From contig BSYQ01000006.1 in NCBI GenBank assembly GCA_030272585.1, positions 3,745,001-3,809,000 on the forward strand: 64,000 nucleotides of DNA. The letters run 5' to 3'. The position numbers were made by a program, and so were the translations under genes. Below are positions 63,945 to 64,000 of this stretch, one piece after another (positions within the stretch are counted from its first letter, which is position 1; the number at the start of each line of letters is the position of its first letter). The stretch comes from Bryopsis sp. KO-2023. Taxonomy: Eukaryota; Chlorophyta; Ulvophyceae; Bryopsidales; Bryopsidaceae. Below the pieces are notes generated by a model, which worked only from the letters and a program-made list of their open reading frames with translations, was not told the origin of the DNA and did no database searches.

Positions 63945-64000
63945 CTTTCACAACATAAACAGGAGGCAAGCAAGGGTCAGATTCGTTTGTCGACAAAACC

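Overview
The window looks like nuclear DNA of an intron-rich, probably unicellular eukaryote. Genes are split by many short GT-AG introns (mostly 60-500 bp), intergenic DNA is full of A/T homopolymer runs, and the gene set (RAD54, tRNA-splicing endonuclease subunit, ARGLU1-like splicing factor, KH protein, acyl-CoA thioesterase) is generic eukaryotic. A secreted expansin-like protein, a WD40-propeller/TRP-type channel fusion and a small glycine-zipper protein resembling plant/algal 'cadmium-induced AS8'-type proteins point to an alga or related protist rather than an animal or typical fungus. The lineage cannot be named from sequence alone.

Layout. 1-1131 (+): 3' end of an unrecognised gene. 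2052-4456 (+): unrecognised multi-exon gene, weakly GCR1_C-like. 4457-7100: no convincing gene. 7127-7447: decayed partial copy of the expansin-like gene found at 32.9-35.6 kb. 10019-14391 (-): multi-pass transporter of the Atg22/MFS kind. 15604-20073 (+): complete nine-exon RAD54 (775 aa). 20442-23241 (+): multi-pass membrane protein of unknown family. 28250-31921 (-): complete eight-exon RGG/two-KH protein (425 aa). 32883-35619 (-): secreted expansin-like protein with two candidate last exons. 36002-38130 (+): SEN34, head-to-head with the expansin gene. 38.9-48.9 kb (+): WD40 propeller fused to a six-helix TRP-like channel. 49.8-55.1 kb: repeats and non-autonomous LTR elements, including a tandem LTR-internal-LTR-internal-LTR array. 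56296-59423 (-): ARGLU1-like protein (265 aa, complete). 60373-61831 (+): glycine-zipper small protein. 62284-63944 (-): double-hotdog acyl-CoA thioesterase, 5' end outside the window.

The genes do not form one pathway. Themes are nucleic-acid maintenance (RAD54, SEN34, KH protein, ARGLU1) and membrane/cell-surface functions (transporter, channel, expansin). Exon boundaries were chosen by requiring GT-AG sites and consistent codon phase across each junction; for RAD54, the KH gene, the expansin gene, ARGLU1, the thioesterase and the channel body every junction kept frame, which is strong internal support.
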